DNA of 64,000 nt from Seriola aureovittata. Taxonomy: Eukaryota > Chordata > Actinopteri > Carangiformes > Carangidae. A program made the translations under genes and the position numbers. Shown piece by piece: positions 25,301 to 36,899 of the stretch. The notes under the pieces were generated by a model. That model saw nothing but the letters and a program-made list of their open reading frames with translations, did not search any database and was not told the origin of the DNA. Position 1 is the stretch's first letter. The number at the start of each line of letters is the position of its first letter. The DNA is taken from contig NC_079386.1 of NCBI RefSeq assembly GCF_021018895.1, positions 18,868,052 through 18,932,051 of the forward strand. Reading direction: 5' to 3'.

Positions 25301-26731
25301 GACGCTGGGAGTCCACACCGGTCGCCCGCAGGCCTCCACTCACCTCATGCCTCCATCGACGTTGACCCAGTTGGTGTAAATAATCCCGTTGACCTCAATT
25401 CAAATCCCGTCGACTCCCGTTTGTCTCCCGATCCGCCCAAAGATCACCAGGTCATCCCGCCCATTTCAACGCTGAAGAAACATTTAAAGAGCGCTTTGGC
25501 GTCTGCTAGCAGCGTTAGCACTGACCTGCATCCTTCCTTTCATTTAGCACCTATTGACTCTCCTAAAGTCCGAGCATTAACCACTGAGATCCATTCCATA
25601 AGTCACAAACCCCCCATTGATATCCACTCATCTTCTGGGTCTGAAAATACCACTCCACATCTGGATTTCTTGAATTCTCTTCATTCTTCAAAGTTACATT
25701 CCTGTCGTGAAAGCACAAAGGAAACACCTTCCTGTGGTGTCGGATCTTCACCCATTAACTTACATCCTGTGAATTCTTTATCTGCCATTGATTTCCATTC
25801 AGCTGATACCGGTTGGTCCAAAGAGAAACGAGCGCGCACTGACTCTACCTCCGGAGGTTGCAGGAATGAGACTTTAATGAATTCCTGTCAGGTAGCACCC
25901 GTTGACCTCCATCTTTCCAGCAGTGTTTGTGCTGGAGGCACGCCGGCAGGTAGTGGTGTTTTCTCAGGAGTCACTTCTAACGTCACGTCACCTGCTGTTT
26001 CGGGTTCGTCCCTCGAATCCAGGACTCAGAATCCCTTCTCACCCATTGACTCGCACTCTTCCAATAAAAGAGAGAACCTGTCACAAAAGCTGAGACTGAA
26101 CTCGGTGCCAACAGCAGCTCCCAGTGGCAGGTTGACACCCGTTGACTTGCATCCTAGAAGTCCCAAATCTACTGTTGATCTCCACTCTTCCAGTGCAGCT
26201 TCAGAAGGATTGGCCGATGGCACGCCATCATCAATAATCAATCACGGGGATCGATCGCCCGGTGGTCACCCGCCACCTATTGATTTGCATCGTAGAAGTC
26301 CTCCGCAGTCGGCTAACCTGCATTCTTCTCGCTTTGTCACCACTATGATTGATGGACACTCCAACCACACAGCCTTACCCCCCTCCTCCACCTTCCACAC
26401 TGCACACAGGAAGTGCAGTTCTCGAGCCGAACCTACTGTTGACTCCCGCTCAGACCTTCGCCAGTCTGACTCAAAACATCACAACCACTTTGACCCCAGC
26501 TCCAACTCACAGTTCCCCGTTGATGCCCGCTCCAAACATAACGCCCCCATTGACGCTCGCTCGAAAAGCTCTCGGAGAGACTTCCAGCTCCACGCAGACA
26601 ATCGCATCACGTCTTTCCCCGGGTCCGTTGAGAACCAGTGGAACTCCGGCGCTGACACTCGTTCAGACTCGCGGTCGCCCATTGACGAACGTTCGGCGAG
26701 CGGAGTTTGGGCCGCACACACACACACATAG
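19371..26731 (+). CDS. topors: TOPORS-type RING E3 ubiquitin/SUMO ligase, enlarged C-terminus
   Basis: Nuclear E3 ligase. Exons: 19371-19463, 20150-22692, 23460-23594, 24466-26731; total 5037 nt, 1678 aa, phases consistent. The ATG at 19371 is the first in frame after TAA at 19353; an internal ATG at 20153 opens exon 2, as in the mammalian arrangement. The RING begins at residue 112 (CPICLDRFNN ... CLHRFCFPCIQEW ... ECPLCKQPF) and is followed by RAEDDFKEY. Other family blocks: ITAESFRRNPAHLNRL, LTVLYGAHGTLVDIVQ, WDDETPGPSYS, AERTPELVQLSSDTEEE (SUMO-interaction-like), an RS/Lys-rich region, EKPGGKRKYKSRHLD, SPSVEIIYEGTI and SPVIITLDSDSS. Human TOPORS is about 1045 aa; the excess is mostly a repeat tail encoded by 25354-26699. 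The last residues, HTHT, come from a CA run. Exon 3 has a tandem CAGCAG acceptor. Confidence 0.95.
23880..24075 (+). repeat. LINE-type 3' end within topors intron 3
   Basis: The sequence TTATTGTAAAGCACTTTGAG followed by CTTGTATGAAAAGTGCTTTA and TAAATA resembles the conserved 3' end of fish L2/CR1-type retroelements. It lies in the intron between topors exons 3 and 4, and no coding part is left. Confidence 0.6.
25354..26699 (+). repeat. topors: coding repeat array, P-[IV]-D-x-H/R motif, in topors last exon
   Basis: The topors C-terminus contains about 20 degenerate copies of a short motif built around Pro-Ile/Val-Asp-Leu-His followed by Ser-rich residues: NPVDLNS, KPPIDIHSSSG, SPINLHP, SAIDFHS, APVDLHLSS, SPIDSHSSN, TPVDLHPRSP, STVDLHSSS, PPIDLHRRSP. 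Toward the end the His becomes Arg: PTVDSRSD, FPVDARSK, APIDARSK, SPIDERSA. Spacing is irregular (about 10-40 residues). The frame stays open throughout, so the array is maintained as protein. No function is known to me. Confidence 0.85.
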
Positions 26732-27563
26732 GACACACTCATGAAAAGAGATTTAAGTGTTGAAGACTCAAAGGACGAACACTCGATTTTTATCTCTGTT
26801 GCTATTTTTTGTTTAATTGTTTAAGATAAATTGTGTTGATTTAAAATTTAACCCCTTACTGCCTGTTTCATCCCAAAAGTTAAGTTTGAATCACTGACAG
26901 CAAATTGTTTTTACATGTGATTTGTTTTCCTGGGGCTGGGACACTGAGAAACTTGGATCAATATATTTGATACAAATATTGATTTAAAAAAAATTGTCAT
27001 GATAATAATGATTTACAATATTAATTACCATTTCCACCATTTTTGTTTGCGATAGAGGGGAGAGATAAAGATTTAGTCTTGATTTATAAACTAGAGTTAA
27101 TTTGTCGATATCCTGGTTATGATGATTATTGATAATTGATTGGTTCCAGCCCCCGCTGATGCACAAGTCACATGAAAATGTTTAAGCCCGCCTTCAGACA
27201 AACATTAAAGGTGGAGTCTCCTGCCATTTTTTTAACCCGTCTCTGGGGAAACATTAAGCCCCGCCCCCGTCTGTTAATCACAACTGGGTCACATGTTGTA
27301 TAAAACAGTAGCTGTAGTCTGAAATCAAATGGAAATCGAAGTAAAAGTGAAATAAATATAAGAATTTATGGATGAAGTGAAAAAGCAACATTTTCTAACA
27401 TAAAAAAAAAAATAATGGAAACATTTGGACGTCACTTTTAGAAAATCCTTCAATAATGAGACACGGCTGCAGCGTCATCCCGGTCTGCTCATCATGTAAT
27501 AAATGAGTGAATATGTGTGTTTACATGTTCTGTAGGAAAAACCTCACGGGTTGAAGAATCTTG

Positions 27564-27569
27564 AATAAA
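27564..27569 (+). promoter_or_regulatory. candidate polyadenylation signal of topors
   Basis: AATAAA followed by GTTTTCTCAGAG and TGTTTTTGTTCC, a suitable GT/T-rich downstream context, 833 nt beyond the stop codon. Confidence 0.5.
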
Positions 27570-29414
27570 GGTTTTCTCAGAGTGAGACGCTGTTTTTGTT
27601 CCTTGAATCTCTGGAAACTCGAAGCCACGCGAAACAACTAATGACAAGGTGCCGTTTTCTAATTAGCCAATCTTTACAAGTTGTTACTAATGGTTTAGTA
27701 TTGGATAATAAATCAATAATTCATCTTTAATAAGTGTTGGTTGCCATGTTGTGAGAACTTCCTGTAGCTCTCTAACTCTTTGGTTTCGAGGTCATTAGGT
27801 CGACACTATCATCACTATCATCGACCTGGAGCTTAACGATTAGTTAATTAATAAAGGAGCAAGAATTTTCATTATCAGTTAAATATTGATAAAAGCCAGA
27901 AATCCATTTGTTCCTGCTCTTCAAATGTGAATATCAGCTGGTTTTATTCATCTTAAACTGAATGTTTCTGACAAAACAAAACATTTGTTCTCGATGAATC
28001 GATTAACTGGTCGTGAAAAGAATCGTCAGTTGCAGCTTTAATCAGTTTATTAACCATTTACTAACGTTTGAAACTCTAGGCTTTATGGCTTATTATGAAG
28101 TGTGAAAGATTAACAACTGAATTTATGAGCTAATAAAAATAATAAAACACCAAACTGATGGATTCAGACGCTGGTATAAGCATTGAATACCTTAAATATT
28201 CCGTATTTCCTGTATCAAATCAATCTGCAATCACATTTAAAGATCCATATCTCTGTTATCCAACATTAAAAAAAGCAACGTTATCTGTTATAGAGTTCAT
28301 TAGATTCATTAAGACTTTTTAATACCAGATAGAATAAAATTGAATTCTTGTCTCACCATCACACGGGACAAAGTCTGCTGGACGAGCAACGTGGACAAGT
28401 AATTTATCATGATGTAATTAATTGAATTAGTGATACCTTGGCTCAGATAAGTGACATAACTTGAATAAATGAATTAGCCAATTAAGAGTTATTCATTAAA
28501 GTTTTTATTAAAATTAAAACATCTCCCAACACCACACAACTGAGTATAAAAACATTTAACACCGAAGATATTTAAGATCTGTTTAAATGAAATTTAAGAC
28601 TTTAAGACATCCTAAGGCTTTTATTTAAGGAAACTGAATTCTGTATTTTTAGGATTTTTCAAGACCTTGTTTTTATGAACAATTTAAACATAACTGTGGA
28701 GAATCAGCTGTTTTTAATTGGAAACACTTGAAGTTCAGGATTTGAAATGCAGTTGATGTTTCTCACCACCAGATGGAGCCAGAAGAACCTTCACTTCGTT
28801 CCTACTCCTCCTCCTCATCACTCCTTCCTCACTTCCCCTCTTCTTCCTCTTTCCAACTCCACGTCCTTCACTGTGTCGCCTCCTGCGTCTGTCTCCTCCT
28901 CCTCTCGCCCACGCAGGAAGAGAACGAGGAGGGATAATGAGTCTCGGGGGAGCAACAGAGCGCCTTTCCCACACTAATTAAGACTATCAGGGTCCGATTA
29001 AATGGCTGTTAAACACACACAGTCTGTGGTGGATCAGCGCCAAGTCCTGACTCTGGGTGGAGGACGAGACAGAGACAAGGCAGGAGGTTGGAAAGAGAAA
29101 AGTATAAAAATTAAAATTGAGGAGAAAATTAGAAAAAGGCGACAAAAGGAAAGAAGCAAAAACTGACCCTGAAAAATTAGACGTCAGACAAATACCAATG
29201 GGCAGCAGCTCTGTGGTGACCAGAGGTCAGGAGGATGGACGAGCTGCAGTCACTCAGATAACCACTCTTTATAACTGTGCTGAGCAGAGAAGCTTCAGTG
29301 TGAAAAACACGTCCGACCTACAACAACAGAAGACCACGTAAGGTTCTGCTTCCTGTCACCAAAGACCAGAAACCTGAGTCTCACCAAAGCTGGACAGTTT
29401 GTGTTTCATTTGTG

Positions 29415-29620
29415 CAGATGGTGGAGTCAGAGTCTGAATCCTTGGACCGTCAACAGTCTCCAGCCCCGGATCCAGTTGAACACCTTTGGGATGTTAGAAC
29501 AGGAGACTGTCGGCATGAATGAATGTGCAGCTGACTAATCTGAAGACACCAAAAGATCCAGGCCAAGGGGGGGTCCTGCACTTTAAGTCAAACATCTACC
29601 TGATAAAATGGTTGCTAAGT
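29415..29620 (+). mobile_element. Tc1/mariner-like transposon remnant
   Basis: Contains GTTGAACACCTTTGGGATGT (the Pro-x-Glu-His-Leu-Trp-Asp signature region of Tc1-type transposases), then ATGTGCAGCTGACTAATCTG, AAGGGGGGTCCTGCAC and CTACCTGATAAAATGGTTGC. The order matches the 3' part of a common fish element as I remember it. The frame is broken and most of the element is missing, so it is a dead fossil. Confidence 0.6.
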
Positions 29621-30593
29621 GAAACTTGGGAGTCTTGATCAAAAATAGCTGAGGATTTAAATCTTGTGGCACTGCAAGAGGTCACCAGGATTATGAGGAC
29701 TTCAGAGTGACTTCAAACCAAGTTCGTCGAGTTGTGAGTGCGACGTCTTCGAGGAGACGCTCTTGGAAAATGTACAACGTTAACCACGTGTACGATTCAT
29801 TGTGTCGAGATCACAAACACACTCAGATCCGACCGAAACACTCGAGTCTTTAGACGTGGTCGAACGACATTTAGTCCGAACTGGTTCGTCTCCTCGACTA
29901 AACTGAAAAGATGATATAATGTTTTATCTGTTTATTCATACTTTTCAATATTTTCCGAGACAGAAGTTTGTATGACACTAATTATAAGAAAAATATAAAT
30001 TTCCATAATAAACTGATCCCCTAATTTTTAATTTGGTATTGATTTATTATTCAAAAGTTAATTCTTTATATATGTTCAATAGTCTGCAGAGAAGTCCTTT
30101 CCCGACTGAAAGACTGTTACACTCATCCTTAATGGGAATTAATTAATTCAAAGTGTACCAATTCAACAGTCTTCATATTACTAATAATTAGTATAATTAG
30201 TACCAAATTACATTTTGGAAGAAATTATTAGGAAAATATGAAAATAAAACTCCTCTCTGCTGTGTTTCTGTTTCTGAACCTTGTTTGTTTGTTGATTTAA
30301 TTGAAGCTTTATTTGCAGATTTCTGACACAGTCGATAAACATCAATCATTTACGTCACAGCGGTTTGTGTCACGATTAATCTCTGCTGAGAGAAAAGTGC
30401 CCCCCCGCCACCACCAACCCTCCTTCGCTCTCTTTCTCTCAGGCCACGCCCACATTCTAGAACACTGGTGGTGGGCCATTGTTAGCGCTGTTGCCAGGCA
30501 ACACGGTGCACCGTCGTCAGGGACAACCAGCCTCTCTGTCTTTCTCTCCCTCTCTCTCTCTCTGATAGCAACACCATTACTGAGATGACAAGC

Positions 30594-30604
30594 CCACACA
30601 CACA

Positions 30605-30650
<46 letters not shown>

Positions 30651-30772
30651 ACACACACACACACACACATACACACAGCTTCCATCTTGTGGCAGCAGTG
30701 GCAGAAAAAATTTCACACAAACACAAAAACATATTGTTCATTTTCATGCCCTCCCTCCCTCTCACTCACTCA

Positions 30773-30841
<69 letters not shown>
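30594..30841 (+). repeat. (CA)n microsatellite pair
   Basis: Two CA tracts (30594-30676 and 30785-30841) separated by about 100 bp containing CCCTCCCTCTCACTCACTCA. Open frames through them are artefacts. Confidence 0.95.
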
Positions 30842-30847
<6 letters not shown>

Positions 30848-33800
30848 GTATGATGCAATCACCTGACATCCATATTCCTCCGCTGTGTGTCTGTCACACA
30901 CTCGCAGCTAATCTTTGAAATGCTTTATTATAATTCAGCACGAGGAGGTCACAGAGACAGAATACATGAGGAGGAGGACAGACACACAAAACCAACGTCC
31001 CCCTCCTCCCTCATCGCCCCACCCTCTGAAAAAGGGGACGTTTGATTTTAGGAACATTTTCCTCATGATACTCAAAAACTGAAACAAACAAACAGAAATA
31101 AAATTAAAACAAAAAGGATATTTCCAACATGTCCGTGAGTGCAAAGTTTGACACGATGAATCGTCAGTGGATCAAAGACGTCATCAGGATTCATTCATGA
31201 ATGAACCAGATTTAATGGAACATTGTGTGTGAATATATTTGACATATAATAGTCAAGACATTTTCTTCTGAAACAAAAACCGTGTTGCTTTGAGCAGCGA
31301 TGAATTACATTTGACAAACTCATCAGCAAAGTCCAACTTTCCAGAAACTACGTCCAGTTTATGCCAAACAGCCACAGACCAATGAGGAAAAACTCATTAC
31401 AACAAGGTCTGTGGATGGGGGCTTTGTGATTAAATCAGCAGACAACTTGCGCTGGATCTAAATCCCGATGCAGCTAGCAAACATGGCTACTTCCTGTGTT
31501 TACTTTTGTTCCGACTCAGAGGGAAGTATTTAAATGATGAATGTAAAAAATCATCAATATTTGAGAAGCTGGACCCGAACGTTCAGACCGAAAGCAGCGA
31601 GAGCAAGACAATTCGCTCTGCTTTTCCCTCGTAGGATGCTGTTGAAGTTCGTGGGCGCTCTGAGGTCGATAACGTAGATAAAATACACCTCTAGCAAGTT
31701 TGTTTGGAATGCTTTGTCCTTCAAACTGAGGCTACGTCTACGCTACTACACTTTAGTTTAGAAACGTCTCTTTAGCTACGTTTACTCCTGCTGTCCACAC
31801 GACTCTGGAGTTTTCAAGGGCCTAAAACAGACTTTTAGAAACTCTGCTGGACTCGTTCTAGGTTGAAAACTCTTGGGTTGTGTTGTAGTCTGGACGGACA
31901 GAAACCGAGACGTTTGGAAACGATGAGGTCACACCCACGGCCTCTCCTGATTGGCACCAGTGGTGAATACAACATGATAATGAATGACAGTGTTACTGAC
32001 CTTGTTGTCTTTGCAGCTGTTGTTCACTTACATTCTCTATTTTAATGCTACAACTGTATTTGCTGCTCCTCCTTCAGAGGATTTACTGCAGAGGAGACCA
32101 TCTACTTCCTGGTTATAGCAGCTTGCAGCAGTTTGTCAGTATATTATTACCAACTGACAACTAGTATGGTCTAAGTTTGCAAGATGAAAATCTTAAATTA
32201 GCGTTGTTAACGTTAACAACTGATTCAGATCAACACGGTTTTGCATGCTATGATGCTAGTTAGCATGGAATTCCTTCCCTCCTGTTTCTCTAGAGCAGAG
32301 CGCTTCTACATTTTGATTGGTTGCTGCTGAACAATGTCATAGCTCATTACCATACAGTTGCCTGGACTTCAAATTTTTCTAATGCCCACACCGCACAAGA
32401 CGTGCCGCCAACAGTCACGCCGCTGCTCGCTGGCTCACATAGAAAATGAATTTCTGACTTCTGGTCAGTTTGACATTCTTGCCACTTTCGGTCTGAACGT
32501 ATAGTAAAGGGTTCAAGTCCTTGTTGCAAAAGTGTGTAAAGAGTGCAAAGCTAACACGAGCCATAGACTCACTGTGGCCAACGTCCACCACGAATGAGAA
32601 TCTGGAGAATGCCTTAACAAAATAGTCTGAATTTAAAATCTACAGCTGCTCATTTGATCAGCTGTCAGTTCGGTTACGCCCGACCACAAAGATCGAGTCT
32701 GGGCAGATTCCTCAAAATTCATCACGTTAATATTTAAAATCATTTTACGAGGACGTCTCAAGAAAGTTGTGCATTCGCTGCACAAATTTATACAAAATGT
32801 CTTTGTACATGTTGAAAAGGAAACACATGTTGGTATGTCATTTTAAAATCAGACACACAGACCTGTTGGAAATGACATGTATTGTTTGTGTGGAATATTA
32901 AGATCTGATCTCTTTCAGTTCAGTTTGATTCCCTTTAGTCCCAGGGTTCAGCTCAGAACCTTAGAGCGTCCCAGATAATCCACAGGTTTCCACAGGTGAG
33001 TTCCCGCGCTGCTGTAAACCTGCAAGTGGATTCTCCTGTTGTTTCATGTTGGTCGTCATGTGGTACAACCTGCACTGATACAAGAACAGAGAAACTGGTT
33101 CTGAACTCTCTTCAAGGTCTTGGTGAGGAATTCACAGACACAGACTTTACAAATCTGAATGTTTGGGACTGGAGGAGCCAATAGAGATCCAATGTTCAAG
33201 GTTAAACTGCCCCCTGAAATGATAAACCTTCCACTGCCGCTTTTTATGCAAATACAAAAATACAACAAAGTGTGTTTTTCAGTCTGCTTTAGTTCATAAA
33301 AAACCAAATGGAAGTGTGACTGCGCCCTGAGAACGTTCCAGTGAAATCCAGACAGGTAAAATAAATCCAGATGTTTAACTTCTCCTTTAGGCAGTGAAGT
33401 AAACTAGTAAATAAAAAAAAAGAAAATCTAAACACCAGATTATATGAGGAGCAGATCAGCTGTGGACCATCTCGAGAGTTAAGAAACAGATTGTGTCGTA
33501 CCAGCATGAACACAGCCCAGTAAAAATCAATCAAGGTGCCTTTAAAGTTCTTGAGGAGGAGGTAGACAGAAGAGACAGATAACAGTGATGTGGTAATTGT
33601 AGTCCTACTACGGTGAACTTGTAGTCCTTAATAACAGTCCTGGATCACTTCCTGCTGAGGTCAGTTCGTACTCCCTCTGCGGTGAAGTTTGTCCTTTGAG
33701 GTTAACTCGTCATCCGGTTTTGGTCAAACTGAAATCGATTCTGTGGTTTAGGCCTGAATCTTCCTGGTTTGGCTACGATGGGGGAGTGGTTTGCTAAGAG

Positions 33801-35014
33801 GAGGTGGAGGAGGAAGAGGAGGAAGGAGGGGACAGTTTGATCACACGTGATGAAGGTTGTCGGAGAGAACGTGCTGAGGACCCGCAAGTCATCACACCTT
33901 CGGCAACTCAAGATGTTCCTGAATCATACTGTGTATTGACATTTTAACACTTTATCCATTAAATCTGGGTTTTATCACCTTTATTGATGGACTTTTGCTG
34001 AAGTTCATCTCTGTTTTTCGGAAAATTAGCTCCTCGGTCACAATTATGACTCTGGTTTTGACGTGAATGTTGTCTACAAGTCAGAAACTGGTAATTAGTA
34101 GAGGCATCCTGATCAAGTATTGAGTAGCTGCCGGTACTGAGTCTCGTGAAATACGTATATTTACTTAAATGTTGATTAAATTTGTATCTGACACATCGAA
34201 ATGCTGCAGATACGACACCTTAAGCTACTTTTCTTGGTTCAAAACCTTATCTTACCTGATCTTATATGAATGAAAGTTTACCTGGAGAATGTGAAACTGA
34301 TAAAAGGTGTTTAACATTCACTGGTGCTACAGAGTACAAGTGAAATGCTCCTGCTGAAGATCCCGGTTCTTGTAGCGGGGTTACAACACTAGCTCATGCT
34401 GGACGAAACACAGTAGAGTATAGAGTATAAGTAAAGATTTGGCACTGGCTCCCAGTCTGTTGCTAGGTCTTTATTCTTAATACAAACTTCTGATTGGTCA
34501 GTTGTTTCTCTCACCACAGACCTATTTGAATAATTTAATATTAACAAATAAATAATGGAATAGTCAAAATGAATAACTGTAATACTGTAATAACCTGCTA
34601 GCTGTAGCCTTCTGTGATGCTAATATGGTTAAAGATAGAATGGTAGCATTTCTAGTGAGTTAGCTGTAGCTTGCTAGCATCTGAACAACCTGTGTGTTTC
34701 TATTCAAGAGCTGTTTTAAAATTTACCTTAAAACAAGTTCAGGAAAAACCATCGAGCTGATCGGCTGATTCCTCTCGCCTGTGACCAAACTGTCCCCTCG
34801 TCCTCTGTCCGCCTAGCTGCTTCCCTGTTCCGGGTGAGGTGGGATCTGTAGTCCCAACTTGTGGTCCACACAGTGTGAAATTGTAATCCTGTTGCAAAGC
34901 ATTTGGTTCATCTCAAGAAGTTTTAGTCCTTTGTTGACTTAAGATTTGTTGTCCATGTGTGACAGTGACTTCCTGTTTGGCTTCTGGCTACAACTCTTGT
35001 TGGTGGAGGGACGG

Positions 35015-36267
35015 CTAGAAGAACCATCGAAACGCCTCGCCGGTCGGGACGGAGGGCGGCCGCTGAGGAAAAAAGACAAAAAGGAAGTCAGAGAGAGAAA
35101 TGTGTGTGAATGTCTTGATAATGTGATGTGTATAACTGGATGGATGAGTTGGATTGTTTGGTACGCTGCAGTGGTGGAAGAACGACTCCCCAGGTAACAA
35201 AATGAAACCTCCGGCCCAACATATACCTTGGTCCTTGGCCCGAGTCTGGCCATTATACTCCCACATTAGCATCAACCTCCAAGAAACTGCAGAAGCATCA
35301 ACATGAAGAACCAGAAGCTGCAGTTCCTCTTACGACCACTAGAGTCTGGCTCCAACAGTGAGTCAGTCCCCATAGACTCCCATGTTAAAATGTCCAACTT
35401 TACAGCAGAAATAAACATGTTTACAGCCTGGTACAAAAACTGTTTTAATTTCCTCCTTCATGACACCTGTTTATATAACTCACCTGTTTACCTTCTTTTT
35501 TGGACAAAAGTTATGGAGGATTGAGGGCGGGGCCTCTTTGAGTGACAGGTGGGTGCAGACACAGTTGGCTTGCTGCTGGTGTCTAGCCACTAGCTGTTTG
35601 CTAGGTGTCAACTTGAGATAATTCAAGTCTCGTGACCAGTCGTATTTGTGGTGTTGGTGCCTTGCGTTGGCGTGTTGTGTCATTAACTGACAAACAAAAC
35701 ATCAGGAAGTCTTCACTCCTGTTTTTTGAGATGAGTGAAATTCTATTGTAATCTTATTTATACAGTATGTCAGCACTAATTAGCAGGTATCAGTGTCTGC
35801 ACTTACCATTACAGGCTTGCTAGCTTATCTTGTTAACTACCTAATTAGCCAGCAAATAAGTTTGCCTTTGAGCAAGACACCCAGATGCTAAGCTTCGCTA
35901 ACAATGCTAACGGGAGCTAATGTTCGCCACACTCGGCGTCAACAGCAGTCTCAGCTCCACACATGCACCTGTGGAGCAGCTGGGTGACGTCCATCTTTAA
36001 TTACAGAGTGTGCCACGTTTCAAGTGTTTGATACTCAACAGGTTTCATGTATTTTAAAGCCAGATCAGGATTTATGTGGATTTCACTTTGAAGTCGATGG
36101 TCAGTTTGTCAGAGGAGACGAGGTGACTGTAAAAAAAACCCCAAAAACACCAAAGAGGATTCGCTGCTCATTTCACAAAGTAAACTTTCTGATTGGCTCA
36201 GAGTCGACATCAAAGAGGACAGAAGAGGGATGAGGCAAGAGTGTGAAACCACCTGCTCGCTCGCTCG

Positions 36268-36316
<49 letters not shown>

Positions 36317-36408
36317 ACACACACACACTGTCACTTGCTGTTAGCCTCCACAGGTTCAATTAGCGTGTAATTGAGGAAGATTACGGCTGCTAATTCACTG
36401 TCTTACTA

Positions 36409-36440
<32 letters not shown>

Positions 36441-36861
36441 CATTGCTTGTGTTCATACGAAATGTGTGTGTGTGTTGATGGCGAGGGAATAATTAGTGAT
36501 AGTTTGTGGAGATTCCCACAGAAAGAAGTGTGTGTGTAGTGTGTGTGTGTGTGTGTGTGTGAGATATATAGAGTCATCAGTAAGGTCGAATGCTGGTGTC
36601 AATTAATTATTGATCGCCAGTTATTCTTATTGCACACACACGCACACACAGTAGTAGATCACATAAATATTCTCCTTTTCCTCTCTCTCCCCAGCTCGCT
36701 TTATCACTTTGAATCAGTGGGGAGTTTGTGTGAGTGTGTGCGTGTGTGCGTGTGTGTGTGTGTATTGGCGGCCTGCCAGACCTCAGCAGGGACCGAGCTC
36801 TCGCTTTTCACCACCCACCATCTGCACAGCACTCACACACACACTCACACTCACACACACA

Positions 36862-36899
<38 letters not shown>

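Larger units (their letters stand above)
26732..35014. other. gene-poor interval between topors and cxxc4
   Basis: Begins with the topors 3' UTR. The rest is AT-rich, with a Tc1-like remnant, CA microsatellites (30594-30676, 30785-30841), CT-rich stretches (28800-28910, 30540-30565) and scattered dispersed-repeat fragments. No open frame carried family motifs or a coherent exon series. The 3' UTR of cxxc4 would occupy part of the right end. Confidence 0.55.
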
